From positions 9,177 through 73,176 of the forward strand of contig CAZBUK010000005.1 in the NCBI GenBank assembly GCA_964495085.1: a DNA stretch of 64,000 nt. Reading direction: 5' to 3'. The stretch is from CAZBUK01 sp964495085 (GTDB lineage Bacteria; Bacteroidota; Ignavibacteria; T3Sed10-11). This document shows, piece by piece, positions 60,945 through 64,000 of this stretch (the first letter of the stretch is position 1; the number at the start of each line of letters is the position of its first letter). The notes beneath the pieces were generated by a model. That model was given only the letters and a program-made list of their open reading frames with translations. It was not told where the DNA came from and did no database searches. Made by a program: the position numbers and the translations under genes.

Positions 60945-61850
60945 GTGAATTTACAGCAGATTTTCCTCGACGAACTCGGACACATCCGTTCCGGTTGGAG
61001 GATCGTCCTTTTTCTCGCCGTTCTCTTTGCCATATCGGGTATCGTTTTTTTCATCGCAGGTACGGCGGGCGCCGACCTCACGGTGTACGCTCCGGTTCTA
61101 CTGCTTATCTCTATTTTTCTGGCATCGGTACTCATGCTCAGGCTATTTGAGAAGCGGCCGGTTCATTCGATCGGACTTCCCGCGCACAGGCGTCTACCGC
61201 TCGAAGTTGCGCAGGGATTCGGCATAGGTTTTCTGATGATCACGGGAATATTTTTATTTCAGTACGGTCTCGGGTGGATTACGATCGAAGATCGTATGCT
61301 CTCGGGATCGGAAACGGCGTCGATAGTCCTGGGAGCTCTGGTGATTTTCGGAGTGGCCGGTCTGAGTGAGGAGCTACTTTTTCGCGGTTACCCGTTTCAG
61401 GTTCTGGTCGAGTCGATCAATCCGCTTCGCGCCATAATTCTGATGTCGGTCCTGTTTTCCTCCGCTCATATAGCGAATCCGAACGTTTCCTTTCTCAGTT
61501 TGTTTAATATATTTCTGGCGGGAATCTGGCTCTCGGTCGCATACCTGAAGACCAGAACGCTCTGGTTTCCGGCAGGTCTGCATATATCGTGGAATTTTTT
61601 CCAAAATACCGTATATTCATTTCCGGTCAGCGGCAACCGATTCGAGGAGAGAACCCTGTTCATACTGAACCAATCCGGTCCGGATCTGCTGACCGGCGGC
61701 GAATTCGGTCCGGAAGGAGGGTTGCTTGCAACGGTGACGCTGCTCGCAGCCGCGATATTGATCCACAAGTCGCGGTTTATCAGGATAGGAGAGGGGGTTT
61801 GGACTGTTGATCGTTATCTCAGAGAAGAACTTGAAAAATTGCAATCATAA
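60945..61850 (+). CDS. CPBP family intramembrane metalloprotease (CAAX protease-like)
   Basis: The protein has 301 aa starting with GTG. Eight hydrophobic helices are visible. Family motifs are 'GLSEELLFRGYPFQVL' (Glu-Glu-x3-Arg, near residue 145), 'LFSSAHIANPNVSFLSLFNI' (catalytic His, then F-x2-G/N) and 'WFPAGLHISWNFFQN' (final His and Asn). Such enzymes cleave in the membrane or at prenyl-like tails; in bacteria they are often peptide-processing or immunity proteins. The C-terminal 44 bases overlap the next gene. Confidence 0.9.
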   Translation: MNLQQIFLDELGHIRSGWRIVLFLAVLFAISGIVFFIAGTAGADLTVYAPVLLLISIFLASVLMLRLFEKRPVHSIGLPAHRRLPLEVAQGFGIGFLMITGIFLFQYGLGWITIEDRMLSGSETASIVLGALVIFGVAGLSEELLFRGYPFQVLVESINPLRAIILMSVLFSSAHIANPNVSFLSLFNIFLAGIWLSVAYLKTRTLWFPAGLHISWNFFQNTVYSFPVSGNRFEERTLFILNQSGPDLLTGGEFGPEGGLLATVTLLAAAILIHKSRFIRIGEGVWTVDRYLREELEKLQS

Positions 61851-63048
61851 TATACTTTTCATCTTATGCGCCGTACTTCTCGCGTTCACGTCATTCCCGG
61901 CGGGCGCGGACGGACAGTGGATGCCCGATGAAAGGTCCGACAGCCTGATACAAAACGGAATCGATTACGTCTACAATCTCGAACTCGATTCCGCATCGGT
62001 GATATTCGATGAAGTCGTCGGTTTGCACCCGAAACATCCGGCGGGACATTTCTTCGTGGCAATGGTCGACTGGATGCGCATCCTTATCGATCTCGAGAAC
62101 GATGAATACGATGAGGAATTTTACAAAAAGCTTGAAAAGGTCATCGAGCTGAGCGACGATATGCTAAGCCTGAATTCGGACGACCTCCCCGCCCTATTCT
62201 TCAAGGGGGGCGCCATCGGATTCAGAGGCAGATTGCGTGCGCACCGGGGTTCGTGGGTGCGTGCGGCAAACGACGGACGCCGGGCGCTTCCGATCGTCCG
62301 CCGGGCTTCCCGCCTCGATCCCGAAAACGCCGACGTCTTCCTGGGGACCGGAATCTACAATTATTACGCCGCGGTGGTTCCGGATATGTACCCTGTCGTC
62401 AAACCGCTGATGGTTTTTTTCCCCGCGGGGGATAAGGAGGAGGGACTCGCACAGCTTCGGCAAGCCGCCGACCATGCGCACTACGCGGGCATTGAGGCTG
62501 CGTATTTCCTGATGCAAATCCTTTACTTCAACGAGAAAAAATATGCCGACGGCTACCGGATCGCACACACGCTTCACAACCGGTTCCCGAACAATCCGTT
62601 GTTCCACAGGTATTACGGAAGATATTGCGTGTCGCTCGGCAGATGGGACGAAGCGTACAGGGTGTTTAACGATGTTGCAAACCGATACGAGCGGACGCAG
62701 CTCGGCTACAACCGGCATGCGATACGCGAGGCAAAATATTATATCGGCCAGTACCTCTTCAATCAGAATGAATTCGTCGAAGCGCTCCCGCACTACGAGC
62801 GTGCGTTGGAATACAGCTTGAACATCGACGACGATCACCAATCCGGCTTCATCGTGCTCACAACATTGCGGATCGGACAGATCTACGATGTACTCGGAGA
62901 ACGGAATCGTGCGGTGCTCGAGTACCGGAAAGTACGGACCATGAAAGACTTCCAAGGCTCGCGTGCGCTCGCGGATCGGTATATCAGGGAACCGTTTATG
63001 AAAGGACACGGAATCAAGGAGATCTCTCCGAACGTTTTCTCGCCATGA
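61807..63048 (+). CDS. TPR-like exported protein of unknown function
   Basis: The protein has 413 aa starting with TTG inside the upstream gene (44-nt overlap). A signal peptide reaches 'FTSFPAGADG' near residue 36. Helical repeats follow, with 'ALFFKGGAIGFRGRLRAHRG', 'YFLMQILYFNEKKYADGYRI' and 'LFHRYYGRYCVSLGRWDEAY', typical of TPR. The last section has 'VLEYRKVRTMKDFQGSR' and 'ADRYIREPFM'. It probably serves as a periplasmic scaffold. Translation is coupled with its neighbours on both sides. Confidence 0.8.
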   Translation: MIVISEKNLKNCNHNILFILCAVLLAFTSFPAGADGQWMPDERSDSLIQNGIDYVYNLELDSASVIFDEVVGLHPKHPAGHFFVAMVDWMRILIDLENDEYDEEFYKKLEKVIELSDDMLSLNSDDLPALFFKGGAIGFRGRLRAHRGSWVRAANDGRRALPIVRRASRLDPENADVFLGTGIYNYYAAVVPDMYPVVKPLMVFFPAGDKEEGLAQLRQAADHAHYAGIEAAYFLMQILYFNEKKYADGYRIAHTLHNRFPNNPLFHRYYGRYCVSLGRWDEAYRVFNDVANRYERTQLGYNRHAIREAKYYIGQYLFNQNEFVEALPHYERALEYSLNIDDDHQSGFIVLTTLRIGQIYDVLGERNRAVLEYRKVRTMKDFQGSRALADRYIREPFMKGHGIKEISPNVFSP

Positions 63049-63800
63049 ATCTCACCATACTGCTCCTCGGTCTGATCGCCGCCCTCGCCGAAATCGCAGG
63101 CGGCGCACTTGTCGCATTTAAAAAAGAATGGCCGCGTCGAATACAGGAATACCTGCTCGCGCTGAGCGCGGGTTTCATCCTCGCGCTGGTCTTCCTCGAA
63201 CTGATCCCGGAAGGCATCATACATCTGGGTACGCAGGCGGCCGTGTTCATGCTGCTCGGCTATGCGGCGATACATTTCTTCGAACATACCATCGTCGAAC
63301 ACCTGCATTTCGGAGAGGAAACCCATGACGACGTGATGGTGTCGAAAGCCGCGAGCTATTCCACCTTCATCGGACTGGCGATCCACGCGTTCTTCGACGG
63401 ATTTGCCATCGCCGCGGTATACAAGTACGATTCGATGCTCGGGATGCTCGTCTTCGGCGCTATCCTCCTGCATAAATTCCCCGAGGGTTTGACCATCGCC
63501 ACGGTCATGCTCTCCGCACGGCTGGGAAGGCGGACGGCGATGTACGCATCCGTTGCGATCGGCATTGCGACGCTCCTCGGAGTCGTCTCGGTACTCGTCA
63601 TCGAGCAGATCGACGAGCGGTTGATCGGCATGGCGTTCGCATTCTCGGCAGGGGCGACGCTGTATGTCGGTGCGAGCGATCTGGTGCCGGAGCTGAACAA
63701 ATCGCACAACCGGCTGAGTCCGATACTTGTGTTCATCGGCATGGCGTTGTTCTATGTAACGCTCGTAATCGTATCGCATTATACAGGGCATACGCATTGA
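63045..63800 (+). CDS. ZIP family metal transporter
   Basis: The protein has 251 aa. Eight helices, with the metal-site helices 'IGLAIHAFFDGFAIAAV' (His, Asp) and 'GAILLHKFPEGLTIATVML' (His-Lys-x2-Glu-Gly), the ZIP signature. A His-containing loop ('FFEHTIVEHLHFGEETHDD') between helices 3 and 4 is typical of a metal-sensing loop. It should import Zn2+ or another divalent metal. The start overlaps the TPR stop as ATGA. The stop is followed by 200 bp of non-coding sequence. Confidence 0.93.
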   Translation: MNLTILLLGLIAALAEIAGGALVAFKKEWPRRIQEYLLALSAGFILALVFLELIPEGIIHLGTQAAVFMLLGYAAIHFFEHTIVEHLHFGEETHDDVMVSKAASYSTFIGLAIHAFFDGFAIAAVYKYDSMLGMLVFGAILLHKFPEGLTIATVMLSARLGRRTAMYASVAIGIATLLGVVSVLVIEQIDERLIGMAFAFSAGATLYVGASDLVPELNKSHNRLSPILVFIGMALFYVTLVIVSHYTGHTH

Positions 63801-63840
63801 GGGGGGATGGGCGAGCAAGCGTAGTGCAGATCGAATCTAC

Positions 63841-64000
63841 CGCAGGGGCGTTCGATTGAACAGCCTTATCGGATAATGGGGGTTCCTATTTCTCAATCGG
63901 GTTATGAGAAATATTTAATAGTACCCTAATATTTCTATTTCTTAAAATATGTGTTCAACCAGAACGGTATGTGGTAGGGGCGTTCAATTGAACGCCCCTA
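63841..64000. repeat. Palindromic repeat GGGGCGTTCAATTGAACGCCCC, two copies
   Basis: A perfect 26-bp palindrome occupies 63975-64000 (arms TAGGGGCGTTCAA). A decayed copy, with 'AGGGGCGTTCGATTGAACAG', lies at 63844-63863. Such elements are spread through many environmental genomes. Between them are A/T-rich bases with no gene. The copy at the end may continue beyond the window. Confidence 0.8.

Noticed and set aside
62883..63818. Open frame of 311 codons on the minus strand
   Set aside because: Antisense to the ZIP transporter and TPR genes, His/Glu/Arg-rich without domain pattern; a shadow.

Overview
The window is one stretch of bacterial chromosome of moderate GC with a scaffold gap of ten Ns at 29133-29142. 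The gene content fits the FCB group (Bacteroidota/Ignavibacteriota/Calditrichota and related candidate phyla). Pointers are a PorT-like outer-membrane barrel, a CBM9-plus-barrel protein (DUF5916 type), a DUF5723 outer-membrane protein, DUF3467, a two-domain ThyX, HslVU next to sigma-54, and lipoproteins. The exact phylum cannot be fixed from the sequence; most promoters I could find are ordinary TTGACA-N17-TATAAT types.

Region 1 (1-9100) is accessory and visibly more A/T-rich than the rest. It holds a decayed IS256-type transposase, then a locus built from three copies of one module. Each copy has a leader of about 110 bp with two conserved hairpins, then a 70-82 aa protein of unknown family, then (copies 2 and 3) a NarL/LuxR-type regulator whose receiver domain has Asn in place of the phosphorylatable Asp. 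In copy 1 the regulator is reduced to a start-codon stub and an outer-membrane barrel gene follows. A B12-binding radical SAM gene and an AI-2E family permease continue the same strand. This locus is the best candidate for an undescribed system. It is followed by GIY-YIG genes, REP-like palindromes, and a tRNA-Asn unit carrying two 107-bp tandem pseudo-tRNA copies.

Region 2 (9100-31800) is mostly housekeeping: clpC, agmatinase, mutS, an ATP-grasp ligase opposite a C39-like cysteine peptidase, an ECF sigma factor with a toast-rack protein, tmk, a CtpA-type protease, a TauE/SafE permease, a deoxynucleoside kinase with thyX (dTTP supply), a SpoIIE-type phosphatase, a PepT-like peptidase and a YfcC-type permease.

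Region 3 (31900-47900) carries a frameshifted Tat-exported asparaginase, the DUF5916-type protein, rsgA, an SRAP protein, a PLP dehydratase and membrane proteins, a TPR lipoprotein, DUF3467, and a surface-protein pair behind a perfect sigma-54 promoter that is itself preceded by a three-stem inverted-repeat structure. An ECF sigma gene followed by the stump of a Ser/Thr kinase gene closes it.

Region 4 (47900-64000) has DUF3109-rpoN-hslV-hslU, glmM-dprA, an operon AMMECR1-Memo-DUF2520-PHP phosphatase-crotonase-small membrane protein, glycyl-tRNA synthetase, and a tightly overlapping CAAX protease-TPR-ZIP transporter operon. A perfect 26-bp palindrome ends the window.
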